From: Leifsonia tongyongensis
GTDB taxonomy: Bacteria; Actinomycetota; Actinomycetes; Actinomycetales; Microbacteriaceae
Length of the DNA: 64,000 nt
Direction of reading: 5' to 3'
Assembly (NCBI RefSeq): GCF_010686705.1
Contig: NZ_JAAGWY010000004.1
Location: 248,001-312,000, forward strand
The notes under the pieces were generated by a model. It made no database searches and had not been told where the DNA came from. It saw nothing but the letters and a program-made list of their open reading frames with translations. Position numbers and translations under genes: made by a program. Shown here in pieces: positions 17,853 to 25,816 of this stretch (position 1 is its first letter; each line of letters starts with the position of its first letter).

Positions 17853-18635
17853 GTGACTATTCGCGTGGCCGTCGCTGGTGCGACCGGAAAGCTCGGTTCC
17901 GTCGCCGTCCGGCTGATCGAGTCGGCCGACGACCTCGAGTTGTTCGCTGCGCTCGATTCGAAGTCGCCGCTCGAGTCGATGATCGGCGCCGACGTACTGG
18001 TCGACATGACGCTTCCGGCGGTCAGCCCCGGTATCGTCCATTTCGCCGTCGACAACGGCATCAACGTGCTCGTCGGCACCTCGGGATGGGCGGCCGACCG
18101 CATCGTCGACCTCGAGCGCCGGGTCGCCGAGCGAGATGGCGTCGGTGCCGTCGTCGTTCCGAACTTCTCGCTCGGGTCCGCTCTGGGCACGGCGTTCGCC
18201 GCCGTCGCCGCGCGCTTCTTCGACTCGATCGAGATCATCGAGACGCATGGGCCCAGCAAGGTCGACTCGCCGTCCGGCACGGCCGTGCGCACCGCCGAGC
18301 TGATCGGCGCGGCGCGTGCGTCCAGAGGGCCCGTGGATGCCCCGCGCACCGACCAGCGAGCCCGCGGCCAGCAGGTTGCGAGCGTCCCGATCCACAGCCT
18401 GCGCATGCGCGGGGTCGTCGCGCGCCAGGAGGTCGTCCTCGGTGGCGACGGTGAGACCCTGACGATCCTGCATGACACGGTCGGATCGAGCGCCTACGAG
18501 GCAGGCATCCTGCTGGGCATCCGTGCTGCTGCGGCAGCTCGCGGCGTGACCGTCGGCCTCGACAAGCTCATCGATCTCGGAATCGCCGAGCCCGCCGGGG
18601 ACGTTCCCGAACCCACCGTGCGCGAAACCTCGTGA
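17853..18635 (+). CDS. dapB: 4-hydroxy-tetrahydrodipicolinate reductase
   Basis: A 260-aa enzyme for the second committed step of lysine/diaminopimelate synthesis. The Rossmann motif is AGATGKLG (residues 8-15). The catalytic region ETHGPSKVDSPSGTA keeps the His and Lys, and the C-terminus has SSAYEAGILLGI. The GTG start has TACATT 6 nt upstream. dapA (22347) and dapF (35179) are also in this window but not in one operon. Confidence 0.95.
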   Translation: MTIRVAVAGATGKLGSVAVRLIESADDLELFAALDSKSPLESMIGADVLVDMTLPAVSPGIVHFAVDNGINVLVGTSGWAADRIVDLERRVAERDGVGAVVVPNFSLGSALGTAFAAVAARFFDSIEIIETHGPSKVDSPSGTAVRTAELIGAARASRGPVDAPRTDQRARGQQVASVPIHSLRMRGVVARQEVVLGGDGETLTILHDTVGSSAYEAGILLGIRAAAAARGVTVGLDKLIDLGIAEPAGDVPEPTVRETS

Positions 18636-19087
18636 AGAACCGCGTCGCCGCCATCCTGATGGCGGTCCTGCTGCTGCTTTACCTGGTCCTGGTCTTCCAG
18701 CGCGCGGTCCTCTTCATCGAGACGGGCCAGCCGATCGCTATCGCCATGGGCGTCGTCCTTTTCGTGCTGCCCGTGATCGCAGCGTGGGCGATCGGCCGCG
18801 AACTGCTGTTCGGTGCGCGAACGGAGAAGCTCGTGCGCATCCTGGACGGGGAGGGCGGCCTGCCGGTGGACGACCTTCCGCACCGCGCGAGCGGCCGCCC
18901 GATCCGCGACGCCGCCGACCAGGAGTTTCCGCAGTACAAGGCCGAGGTCGAAGCCGAGCCGGCCAGCTGGCGCGCCTGGTTCCGGCTCGGGCTGGCGTAC
19001 GACGCGTCCGGGGATCGCCGCCGGGCGCGCGCAGCGCTTCGGGAGTCGATCCGGCTGTACCGCGAAGCCGAGCGCCGGGCGGCGTAG
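18632..19087 (+). CDS. Small membrane protein with C-terminal TPR-like helices
   Basis: A 151-aa protein. Two hydrophobic segments (about 6-25 and 36-58) are followed by a cytoplasmic part containing WRAWFRLGLAYDASGDRRRARAALRESIRLY (about 113-143), which reads as one tetratricopeptide unit. The GTG overlaps the dapB stop (GTGA), so it is coupled to dapB. Similar small proteins often follow dapB in actinobacteria. The function is unknown. Confidence 0.8.
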   Translation: MKNRVAAILMAVLLLLYLVLVFQRAVLFIETGQPIAIAMGVVLFVLPVIAAWAIGRELLFGARTEKLVRILDGEGGLPVDDLPHRASGRPIRDAADQEFPQYKAEVEAEPASWRAWFRLGLAYDASGDRRRARAALRESIRLYREAERRAA

Positions 19088-19109
19088 CGGGGTGGCCTAG
19101 CCGGGCGGC

Positions 19110-20018
19110 TCAGCTCGCAGAGGCCGCCGGCACGCGGGCCAGCAGTCGAGCGATCGCGTCGCGCGCCGTTGCATCGGCGAATTGGAAGCCGTCGCCGAGC
19201 AGCTTCTCCGGCACGACCTTCTGGCTGGTGAGCAGCAGGTCGTGTCCGGCGTCGCGCAGCGTCAGGTCGATCACCTTCTCGGGCAGCGGCAACCCGTACG
19301 GGCGGTGCACCTGCGTCGCCAGCTCGCGCAGGAACGCGGCCGCGGTCGCCGGCGTCGGCCCGGCGAGGTTCACCGGACCGTCGAGCTCGGAGTCGAGCAG
19401 GTGGATGATCGCCTCGATCTCGTCGTGCAGGCTGATCCACGGCCAGTGCTGGCCCCCGGTGCCGATCGGCCCCGCGAGCCCGAGCCGCGCCAGGGGGAGG
19501 AGCGGCTTCATCGCGCCCCCGCGCCCGACGACGACGCCACTCCGGGCGGTCACGACCCTGGTCTCCTCCGGAGCGAGATGTGCCGCTGCCTCCCACGCCT
19601 CGACGACATCGGCGAGGAACCCGGAGCCCCGTGACGACTTCTCGGTGAGCCGCACACCGGGCCGGTCGCCGTAGTAGCCGACCGCGGATGCGCTGACGAA
19701 CACCTTCGGTCCGTGCGACGCCATCCGCATCGCGTCGGTCAGCGTCTGGGTCGCGCTGATGCGCGAGTCGAGGATCTGCTTCTTGTAGCGTCGCGTCCAC
19801 GGCAGGTGGCTGAGGGAGGCGCCGGAGAGGCCGATCACCGCATCCACCCGCTCCATCAACGTGAAGTCGATGATGCGCGCCGCCGGCGCCCAGTGGAACT
19901 CGCTGTCGCTGCGCGGGTCGTGCCGCACGAGCCGGAGCACGGTGTGCCCGCCCTCGGTCAGTCGCCGGCAGAGTGCAGCGCCGATCATCCCCGAGGCGCC
20001 GGCTACGAGAACCTGCAT
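19110..20018 (-). CDS. TIGR01777-family epimerase / NAD-dependent SDR protein
   Basis: A 302-aa extended-SDR protein. The nucleotide motif GASGMIGAALCRRL is at the N-terminus (GxxGxxG), with a VSASAVGYYGDRPG active-site segment (Tyr) and the family C-terminal DUF1731-like end (LGDGFQFADATARDAIARLL). The family is often called a cell-division inhibitor SulA homologue, which is misleading. The reaction is unknown. It starts 7 bp after the OsmC gene in the same direction. Confidence 0.88.
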   Translation of the reverse strand: MQVLVAGASGMIGAALCRRLTEGGHTVLRLVRHDPRSDSEFHWAPAARIIDFTLMERVDAVIGLSGASLSHLPWTRRYKKQILDSRISATQTLTDAMRMASHGPKVFVSASAVGYYGDRPGVRLTEKSSRGSGFLADVVEAWEAAAHLAPEETRVVTARSGVVVGRGGAMKPLLPLARLGLAGPIGTGGQHWPWISLHDEIEAIIHLLDSELDGPVNLAGPTPATAAAFLRELATQVHRPYGLPLPEKVIDLTLRDAGHDLLLTSQKVVPEKLLGDGFQFADATARDAIARLLARVPAASAS

Positions 20019-20025
20019 CGCCGGC

Positions 20026-20451
20026 TCAGGCGAGGTCGGCTTCGATCGTGATCGGGATGCCCACGAGTGCCCGGGAGACCGGGCACGTCGACTTGGCTTC
20101 CTCGGCGAGGCGCTGGAAGTCCTCTTCGCCGATCCCGGGGACCTTCGCGTTGACGAGCAGGTGGCTTCCGGTGATCCCGGATGCGGGGTCGAACGTTACC
20201 GCCGCCGTCACCTGGATGCTCTCCGGCGCCGTGCCGAACGAGGCCAGGATGTTCGAGAACGCCATGGCGAAGCAGGCGGAATGCGCAGCGCCGAGAAGCT
20301 CCTCGGGGTTGGTGATGCCCTCGCGGCCCTCGGATCGTGCAGCCCAGCTGACCGGGAACTCGGCGGCGCGAGACGAATCCAGGGTGAGAGTGCCCGAACC
20401 GGACTTCAGGTCACCGTTCCAAACGGTCGTCGATTCGCTCGTGAGCGCCAT
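20026..20451 (-). CDS. OsmC/Ohr-family peroxiredoxin
   Basis: A 141-aa OsmC-type thiol peroxidase that reduces organic hydroperoxides. Both catalytic cysteines are present: Cys60 in AAHSACFAMAF and Cys123 in STCPVSRAL. An AGGAGG site precedes the ATG. It lies beside a thioredoxin-like and a DUF4395 protein, so the block may serve thiol redox chemistry. Confidence 0.92.
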   Translation of the reverse strand: MALTSESTTVWNGDLKSGSGTLTLDSSRAAEFPVSWAARSEGREGITNPEELLGAAHSACFAMAFSNILASFGTAPESIQVTAAVTFDPASGITGSHLLVNAKVPGIGEEDFQRLAEEAKSTCPVSRALVGIPITIEADLA

Positions 20452-20546
20452 GGGGGATCCTCCTCAGGATTGCCGGCAGATGGTTTCCCAGCCTATCGAC
20501 GGAGTGGTTCCTCGTCGGAGGGATGCAGGCGATTACCAGCCTGCGG

Positions 20547-21020
20547 TCACGCGGCGTCTGTGTGCGCCCGGCGGATCACGCCTGCGCGGACCAGCAGCAG
20601 GTAGATCTGGCAGCCGAGGCAGTAGCCGAACACCGCGTTGAGGAACGCCGCGACGAAGGCGAGAGCGGCCGCCACCACGACGGCATACGGGACACCGAAC
20701 AGCGCGAGCACGAGCCCGAGGGCGGTGATCACGAAGCCGACCCCCTGCGCGAACGTCGGCGGCGCCGGGTCCTCGCGTTCGGCGGGAGGACCGAGCCTGG
20801 GTCGCACGAACGCCCGGAACAGCACCCCGTACGGGTGCAGCTGGATGCCGGCGAAAGCACCCCAGGCGAACAGGAGCGAGACGACCAGGAGCACGACGAA
20901 CGCGGCGATGTCGAGTCCGGCGAGCCCCAGGAAGATCGTGACGAGGAGGAGCACGGCGGTGATTCCCGCGCCGAAGCGAGGGCTCCGTGGGTCGATCCCG
21001 GCGTCAGGCTGTTGTGGCAT
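20547..21020 (-). CDS. DUF4395 membrane protein with CxxC motif
   Basis: A 157-aa protein with about four hydrophobic segments (18-35, 38-58, 90-110, 112-130). A CxxC pair, Cys134-Cys137, sits in GYCLGCQIY next to the last membrane segment. The ATG (21018-21020) lies inside the end of the upstream thioredoxin-like gene (17-nt overlap). DUF4395 proteins often neighbour thioredoxins or sulfurtransferases. It may pass electrons or thiols across the membrane; this is inferred. Confidence 0.87.
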   Translation of the reverse strand: MPQQPDAGIDPRSPRFGAGITAVLLLVTIFLGLAGLDIAAFVVLLVVSLLFAWGAFAGIQLHPYGVLFRAFVRPRLGPPAEREDPAPPTFAQGVGFVITALGLVLALFGVPYAVVVAAALAFVAAFLNAVFGYCLGCQIYLLLVRAGVIRRAHTDAA

Positions 21021-21453
21021 GAGCTCTCCCGATGAGGTCGTCGAGTGCGGCGCGAAGATCCTCGCGCCGTGGCGCCCCGCCGATGCGGGCGCGGACGACG
21101 CCCGATCCGTCGACGAGGAACGTTGTGGGGGTCTGGAGGATGTTGTACTCACGCGCGAGCTCCGGACGCGCGGTGAGGTCGATCTCGACGTGCGCGACGC
21201 CATCGCGCTCCGCGCTCAGTTCGCCGAGGACGACCGCGGTGCTGCGGCACGGTGCGCAGAACTCCGTCGAGAACTGGAGGAGGGTCGCCGCCGCTCCGAA
21301 CGGATGCGGTGAGTCCAGTCCCTCGGCCGTCACCACAGTGTGCGCATCCGTGCGTTCGAGCACCCGGCCCGTCCGCGACCGCCAGAGCAGGCCGATCACC
21401 GTGCTGACGGCGACGAGGCCGAGCACGATGGCGAGGGAGGCGAGCCCGTTCAT
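21004..21453 (-). CDS. Membrane-anchored thioredoxin-like protein
   Basis: A 149-aa protein with one N-terminal membrane anchor (about 5-24) and a thioredoxin fold. The active site is CAPC (Cys66-Cys69) in STEFCAPCR, and the cis-Pro region is in LQTPTTFLVDG. It is probably extracytoplasmic and disulfide-active. It overlaps and precedes DUF4395, forming a two-CxxC pair. A 13-bp palindrome GTGTCG-C-CGACAC lies just upstream (21455-21467). Confidence 0.9.
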   Translation of the reverse strand: MNGLASLAIVLGLVAVSTVIGLLWRSRTGRVLERTDAHTVVTAEGLDSPHPFGAAATLLQFSTEFCAPCRSTAVVLGELSAERDGVAHVEIDLTARPELAREYNILQTPTTFLVDGSGVVRARIGGAPRREDLRAALDDLIGRAHATTA

Positions 21454-21548
21454 GGTGTCGCCGACACTACGCGCGCGACGGGGCCTCCGTGCCGAGTGTG
21501 ACGTGGCGTTACGCGCACGTCGCTCCTGCCCCTGGTGCCCGGGCCGGA

Positions 21549-21554
21549 TAGTGT
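21549..21554 (+). promoter_or_regulatory. -10 of thyX (leaderless type)
   Basis: TAGTGT, 6 nt before the GTG at 21561. Confidence 0.5.
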
Positions 21555-21560
21555 TGGCGG

Positions 21561-22298
21561 GTGCCCGAGATCGAGTTCCGTTCCGAGATGACCGTGGAGC
21601 TCGTGCGCTCGAGCGCCCACGACTCCGACGTGCTGTTCGCGGCCCGCGTCTCGACGCAGGGCGAACAGACCCTGGAGCAGAGCAGGCTCGACGGCAGCGA
21701 GACCGACACCGACATCGCGCGCGACCGTGGCCTGATCAACTACCTCATGCGCGACCGTCACGGTTCGCCGTTCGAGCACAACTCGATGACGTTCTACGTG
21801 CAGGCCCCGATCTTCGTCTTCCGCGAGTTCATGCGCCATCGGATCGCGTCGTACAACGAGGAGTCGGGGCGGTACCGCGAGCTGCGGCCCGTCTTCTACG
21901 TGCCGGACGCCGACCGGCGCCTCGTCCAGACCGGCAAACCGGGCGCCTACGAATTCTCTCCGGGCTCGGCCGAGCAGTCCGCTCTGGTCGAGCAGCAGAC
22001 GATGACGGCATCCCGGCTCGCGTTCGAGGCCTACCAGCGGATGCTCGAAGCCGGTGTCGCGCGCGAGGTCGCCCGGATCGTGCTGCCGCTGAACATCTAC
22101 TCCTCCATGTACGTCACGATGAATGCCCGTTCGCTGATGAACTTCCTCTCGCTGCGCACCCGGCGGCCCGAGTCGCATTTCCCGTCGTTCCCGCAGCGCG
22201 AGATCGAGATGTGCGCGGAGCAGATGGAGGCGCTGTGGGCCCGGCTGATGCCGCTCACCCATGCGGCATTCGAGGCGAATGGGCGAGTCGCCCCCTGA
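21561..22298 (+). CDS. thyX: FAD-dependent thymidylate synthase
   Basis: A 245-aa flavin-dependent thymidylate synthase that makes dTMP from dUMP using methylene-THF and NADPH. The ThyX signature RHRxxSxNxxSxR is complete at residues 92-104 (RHRIASYNEESGR). The C-terminal SLMNFLSLR and following Arg/His residues bind dUMP. The GTG start is leaderless by spacing. It precedes dapA by 48 bp, a common actinobacterial order. Confidence 0.96.
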   Translation: MPEIEFRSEMTVELVRSSAHDSDVLFAARVSTQGEQTLEQSRLDGSETDTDIARDRGLINYLMRDRHGSPFEHNSMTFYVQAPIFVFREFMRHRIASYNEESGRYRELRPVFYVPDADRRLVQTGKPGAYEFSPGSAEQSALVEQQTMTASRLAFEAYQRMLEAGVAREVARIVLPLNIYSSMYVTMNARSLMNFLSLRTRRPESHFPSFPQREIEMCAEQMEALWARLMPLTHAAFEANGRVAP

Positions 22299-22333
22299 CC
22301 GTTCCGCGCGCTGTTCCGATCACCCCGAGGCGA

Positions 22334-22339
22334 TAGCCT
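22334..22339 (+). promoter_or_regulatory. -10 of dapA (leaderless type)
   Basis: TAGCCT, 7 nt before the ATG at 22347. Confidence 0.5.
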
Positions 22340-22346
22340 GTACAAC

Positions 22347-23324
22347 ATGTCTGACTCTGCGAATCCGTTCGGCCAGGTCCTGGTCGCCCTGGTCACGCCG
22401 TTCACCGCCGACGGCGAGGTCGACTGGGCCGGGGTCGAGAAGCACATGGACGACGTCATCAATGACGGCGCCGACGGCATCGTCGTCACCGGGACCACCG
22501 GTGAGACGTCGACACTGACCGACCCGGAGAAGCTGCGGCTCGTCGAGGTCGGAAAGGCGGTCTCCGCAGGCCGGGCGAAAATCATCACCGGCGGGGGGTC
22601 CAACGAGACCGCGCACGCCATCCAGCTCTACCAGCAGAGCGAGAAGGCGGGCGCCGACGGCGTCATGATCGTGACCCCGTACTACAACAAGCCGACCCAG
22701 GCCGGCATCCTGACGCATTTCCGCATGATCGCCGACGCGACCGATCTTCCCGTCATCCTGTACGACATCCCGGGACGCACCGGTGTTCCCATCAAATACG
22801 AGACGATCCTGCGCGCCGCCAAGCACCCGAACATCCTCGCGATCAAGGATGCGAAGGGCGACTTCAGCGAGGTCAGCCGCGTACTCAACCAGACCGACCT
22901 CCTGTATTTCTCCGGCGACGACGCAAACGTGCTCCCGCACCTGTCGATCGGCGCGTCCGGGCTGATCGGCGTGACGGCGAACATCGCGGCCAGGCCGTAC
23001 CGCCAGATCGTGGATGCGGTCAACGCCGGCGACCTCGCCACCGCAACCGCAGCGCACCGGAAACTCGAACCCCTGGTCCGGGCCGTGATGACCCACGTCC
23101 CCGGCACGGTCGCGGCGAAGTACATCCTCCACGGGCTCGGCCGGATCGGCAGCCCGCGGGTCCGCCTGCCCCTCGTCGGCCCCGAGGAGTGGGAGGCCGC
23201 CCAGATCGAGGACGAGATCGACCTCGTCACCGACATCCCCGGCGTCGACTTCCGCAACTTCCGGCCCGACCGCAACGCCGCGGCCGGTGGAGCACTCCCA
23301 CGAATCGCCGGCACAACACGTTAG
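22347..23324 (+). CDS. dapA: 4-hydroxy-tetrahydrodipicolinate synthase
   Basis: A 325-aa TIM-barrel lyase that condenses pyruvate and aspartate semialdehyde for lysine/DAP synthesis. The Schiff-base Lys167 is in LAIKDAKGD, the catalytic Tyr139 in VILYDIPGRTG, and the TGTTGET loop is at 48-54. A roughly 25-residue C-terminal tail (Arg/Asn/Ala-rich) is longer than in E. coli. It precedes RNase J, the usual actinobacterial pairing. Confidence 0.95.
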   Translation: MSDSANPFGQVLVALVTPFTADGEVDWAGVEKHMDDVINDGADGIVVTGTTGETSTLTDPEKLRLVEVGKAVSAGRAKIITGGGSNETAHAIQLYQQSEKAGADGVMIVTPYYNKPTQAGILTHFRMIADATDLPVILYDIPGRTGVPIKYETILRAAKHPNILAIKDAKGDFSEVSRVLNQTDLLYFSGDDANVLPHLSIGASGLIGVTANIAARPYRQIVDAVNAGDLATATAAHRKLEPLVRAVMTHVPGTVAAKYILHGLGRIGSPRVRLPLVGPEEWEAAQIEDEIDLVTDIPGVDFRNFRPDRNAAAGGALPRIAGTTR

Positions 23325-23391
23325 GTCCTGGCCACTGCCCGGACCGCACCACCAGGAGCGCTTCGCGCCCGCACAACACCTAGGAGGGCAC

Positions 23392-25068
23392 ATGCCCAAC
23401 CTCGTCTCCGACCCGCCCGCACTCGAACCGGGCACCCTCAGGATCATCCCCACCGGTGGGCTGGGCGAGATCGGCCGCAACATGACGGTCTTCGAGTTCG
23501 ACGGCAAGATCCTCATCGTCGACTGCGGCGTGCTGTTCCCTGAGGAGAACCAGCCCGGCGTCGACCTGATCCTCCCCGATTTCGCGCCCATCCGTGACCG
23601 GCTCGACGACATCGTCGGCGTCGTGCTCACCCACGGTCACGAGGACCACATCGGCGCGGTGCCGTACCTCCTCCGCCTGCGCGCGGACATTCCGCTGATC
23701 GGGTCGGGGCTCACGCTGGCCTTCGTGGAGGCGAAGCTCAAGGAGCACCGCATCCAGCCGTACACCCTGACCGTGAGGGAGGGCGAGCACGAACAGCTCG
23801 GCCCGTTCTCGCTCGAGTTCGTGGCCGTCAACCACTCGATTCCGGATGCGCTCGCCGTGGCCATCACCACAGACGCCGGAGTCGTCCTGCACACGGGCGA
23901 CTTCAAGATGGACCAGCTCCCTCTCGACGACCGCATCACCGACCTGCGTGCGTTCGCTCGCCTCGGTGAGAAGGGCGTCGACCTCTTCATGGCGGACTCG
24001 ACCAACGCCGACGTCCCGGGGTTCACGCCGCTCGAGCGTTCGATCGGGCCGGTGCTCGACAACGTCATCGCCCGCGCGCCGAGGCGCGTCATCGTCGCGA
24101 GCTTCTCGAGCCACGTGCACCGGGTGCAGCAGGTGCTCGATGCTGCGGAAGAGAACGGAAGGCGTGTGGCCTTCCTCGGCCGCTCCATGGTGCGCAACAT
24201 GGGCATCGCCGCCGACCTCGGCTACCTGAAGGTGCCCGAGGGCGTGCTCATCGACTACAAGAAGGCGGCCGACCTGCCGGACGACCGCATCGTCTACATG
24301 TCGACGGGTTCGCAGGGCGAGCCGATGGCTGTGCTCGCACGGATGGCCAACCTCGACCACCAGATCGAGATCGGGCCCGGTGACACGGTCATCCTCGCTT
24401 CGAGCCTGATCCCCGGCAACGAGAACGCCGTCTACCGCGTGATCGACGGCCTCACGAAGCTCGGCGCGAGCGTGGTGCACAAGGGCAACGCGAAGGTGCA
24501 CGTCTCCGGGCACGCCGCGGCGGGGGAGCTGCTCTACTGCTACAACATCGTGAAGCCGAAGAATGTCATGCCGGTCCACGGCGAATACCGCCACCTCGTG
24601 GCCAACGCTGCTCTCGCGATGGACACCGGCGTGCCGGTGGAGAACACGATCATCGCCGAAGACGGCACCGTCATCGACCTGCGTGACGGGGTCGCACGCG
24701 TGGTCGGCCAGCTCGACGTCGGCTACGTCTACGTCGATGGCTCGAGCGTCGGCGAGATCACGGATGCGGACCTCAAGGACCGCAGGATCCTCGGCGAAGA
24801 AGGATTCATCTCGATCATCGTCGTTGTCGACGCGGCCAGCGGCCGCATCATCACCGGCCCCGAGATCCACGCCAAGGGTTTCGCCGAAGACGACGCCGTC
24901 TTCGACGACGTGAAGCCGAAGATCGCCGCAGCCCTCGCGGATGCGGCCCACAACGGCGTCCGCGACTCGCGCGCTCTCAGCCAGGTCGTGCGCCGCACGG
25001 TCGGTCGCTGGGTGAACACGAGCTACCGCCGCCGCCCGATGATCGTGCCGTTGGTGATCGAGGCGTAA
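23392..25068 (+). CDS. rnj: Ribonuclease J
   Basis: A 558-aa metallo-beta-lactamase/beta-CASP ribonuclease for mRNA decay and rRNA maturation. The zinc motif HGHEDH is at residues 81-86. Further metal ligands are in HTGDFKMD, the beta-CASP part has STGSQGEP, and VHGEYRH is the C-terminal His motif. The ATG has AGGAGGG upstream. The stop codon lies in the loop of a hairpin that is then duplicated downstream. Confidence 0.95.
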   Translation: MPNLVSDPPALEPGTLRIIPTGGLGEIGRNMTVFEFDGKILIVDCGVLFPEENQPGVDLILPDFAPIRDRLDDIVGVVLTHGHEDHIGAVPYLLRLRADIPLIGSGLTLAFVEAKLKEHRIQPYTLTVREGEHEQLGPFSLEFVAVNHSIPDALAVAITTDAGVVLHTGDFKMDQLPLDDRITDLRAFARLGEKGVDLFMADSTNADVPGFTPLERSIGPVLDNVIARAPRRVIVASFSSHVHRVQQVLDAAEENGRRVAFLGRSMVRNMGIAADLGYLKVPEGVLIDYKKAADLPDDRIVYMSTGSQGEPMAVLARMANLDHQIEIGPGDTVILASSLIPGNENAVYRVIDGLTKLGASVVHKGNAKVHVSGHAAAGELLYCYNIVKPKNVMPVHGEYRHLVANAALAMDTGVPVENTIIAEDGTVIDLRDGVARVVGQLDVGYVYVDGSSVGEITDADLKDRRILGEEGFISIIVVVDAASGRIITGPEIHAKGFAEDDAVFDDVKPKIAAALADAAHNGVRDSRALSQVVRRTVGRWVNTSYRRRPMIVPLVIEA

Positions 25069-25110
25069 GCCTCGACCACCAGCAAGCACCGCATCGAGGC
25101 GTAGCCTCGA
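25058..25110 (+). terminator. Two tandem hairpins ending rnj
   Basis: TCGAGGC-GTAA-GCCTCGA (25058-25075) holds the rnj TAA in its loop. An almost exact copy with a 3-nt loop is at 25094-25110. The flanking sequence is duplicated too (25057-25081, 25093-25116). Confidence 0.65.
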
Positions 25111-25130
25111 CCACCACCCCACCATCCCGC

Positions 25131-25198
25131 TCGCCGCACTACTTGCTCCCGAGCGCACGCGTACGTACACGTGCGCCCGGGACTAATTAGTGCGGCGA
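25131..25198. repeat. Long nested inverted repeat
   Basis: Outer arms of 11 bp match perfectly (25131-25141 with 25188-25198). Inside are a 4-bp arm (CCCG/CGGG) and a perfect 7-bp arm (25153-25159 with 25170-25176), closing on a 10-nt loop. The 68-nt element is able to form one extended hairpin. It lies between rnj and a GNAT gene. It may be a second terminator or a repeat element. Confidence 0.7.
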
Positions 25199-25249
25199 CG
25201 GGATTGTGACGATCTTCGACGACGAAATAGGCCGGAAACACTCGGCGAG

Positions 25250-25255
25250 TACGCT
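25250..25255 (+). promoter_or_regulatory. -10 of the second GNAT gene (leaderless type)
   Basis: TACGCT, 6 nt before the ATG at 25262. Confidence 0.45.
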
Positions 25256-25261
25256 CCCGCT

Positions 25262-25753
25262 ATGGGAGGGTTCGAGATCCGCAATGCGACCCCGGCAGAT
25301 GCCCGTTTCATGGGCGACATGCTGGTCGAGGCCGCGAACTGGAACGTGACCCGCGCTCGCCCGCGTGTCGCGATCCTCGATGATCCGAACGTGTCCCGTT
25401 ATATCGCCGGCTGGCGACGCCCCGGCGACTTCGGCTCGGTCGCAATCGATTCCCATGGCATTCCGATCGGCGCGTGCTGGGGTCGACTGTTCCCCCCGAA
25501 CGCGCCCGGCTACGGTTTCGTCGCCGTCGGGGTCCCTGAGCTGACGCTCGGTGTGAATCCGCAGTGGCGTGCGCAGGGCATCGGACGCGCCCTGCTCAAG
25601 GCGATCACCAGGCAGGCGCGCGCCGCCGGGCATTCCCGGCTCAGCCTGAGCGTGGAGCGGGCGAATTTCGCCCACCGTCTCTATGTGAGCGAGGGCTACA
25701 TAACGGTCGAGTCCGGTGAATCCTCGGACACGATGGTCGCCACCCTCCGCTGA
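25262..25753 (+). CDS. GNAT-family N-acetyltransferase
   Basis: A 163-aa acetyltransferase with the acetyl-CoA loop VNPQWRAQGIGRALLKAI (about residues 99-116) and the C-terminal NFAHRLYVSEGY element. The substrate is unknown. It has its own promoter-like -10 at leaderless spacing and lies between the rnj terminators and ftsK. Confidence 0.88.
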   Translation: MGGFEIRNATPADARFMGDMLVEAANWNVTRARPRVAILDDPNVSRYIAGWRRPGDFGSVAIDSHGIPIGACWGRLFPPNAPGYGFVAVGVPELTLGVNPQWRAQGIGRALLKAITRQARAAGHSRLSLSVERANFAHRLYVSEGYITVESGESSDTMVATLR

Positions 25754-25804
25754 CCTGCGGAGTGACACCCCGCGCCCTTCCGACGCAATGACGGCGGCTC
25801 GAAG

Positions 25805-25810
25805 TACCGT
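25805..25810 (+). promoter_or_regulatory. -10 of ftsK (leaderless type)
   Basis: TACCGT, 6 nt before the ATG at 25817. Confidence 0.45.
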
Positions 25811-25816
25811 GTTCGC

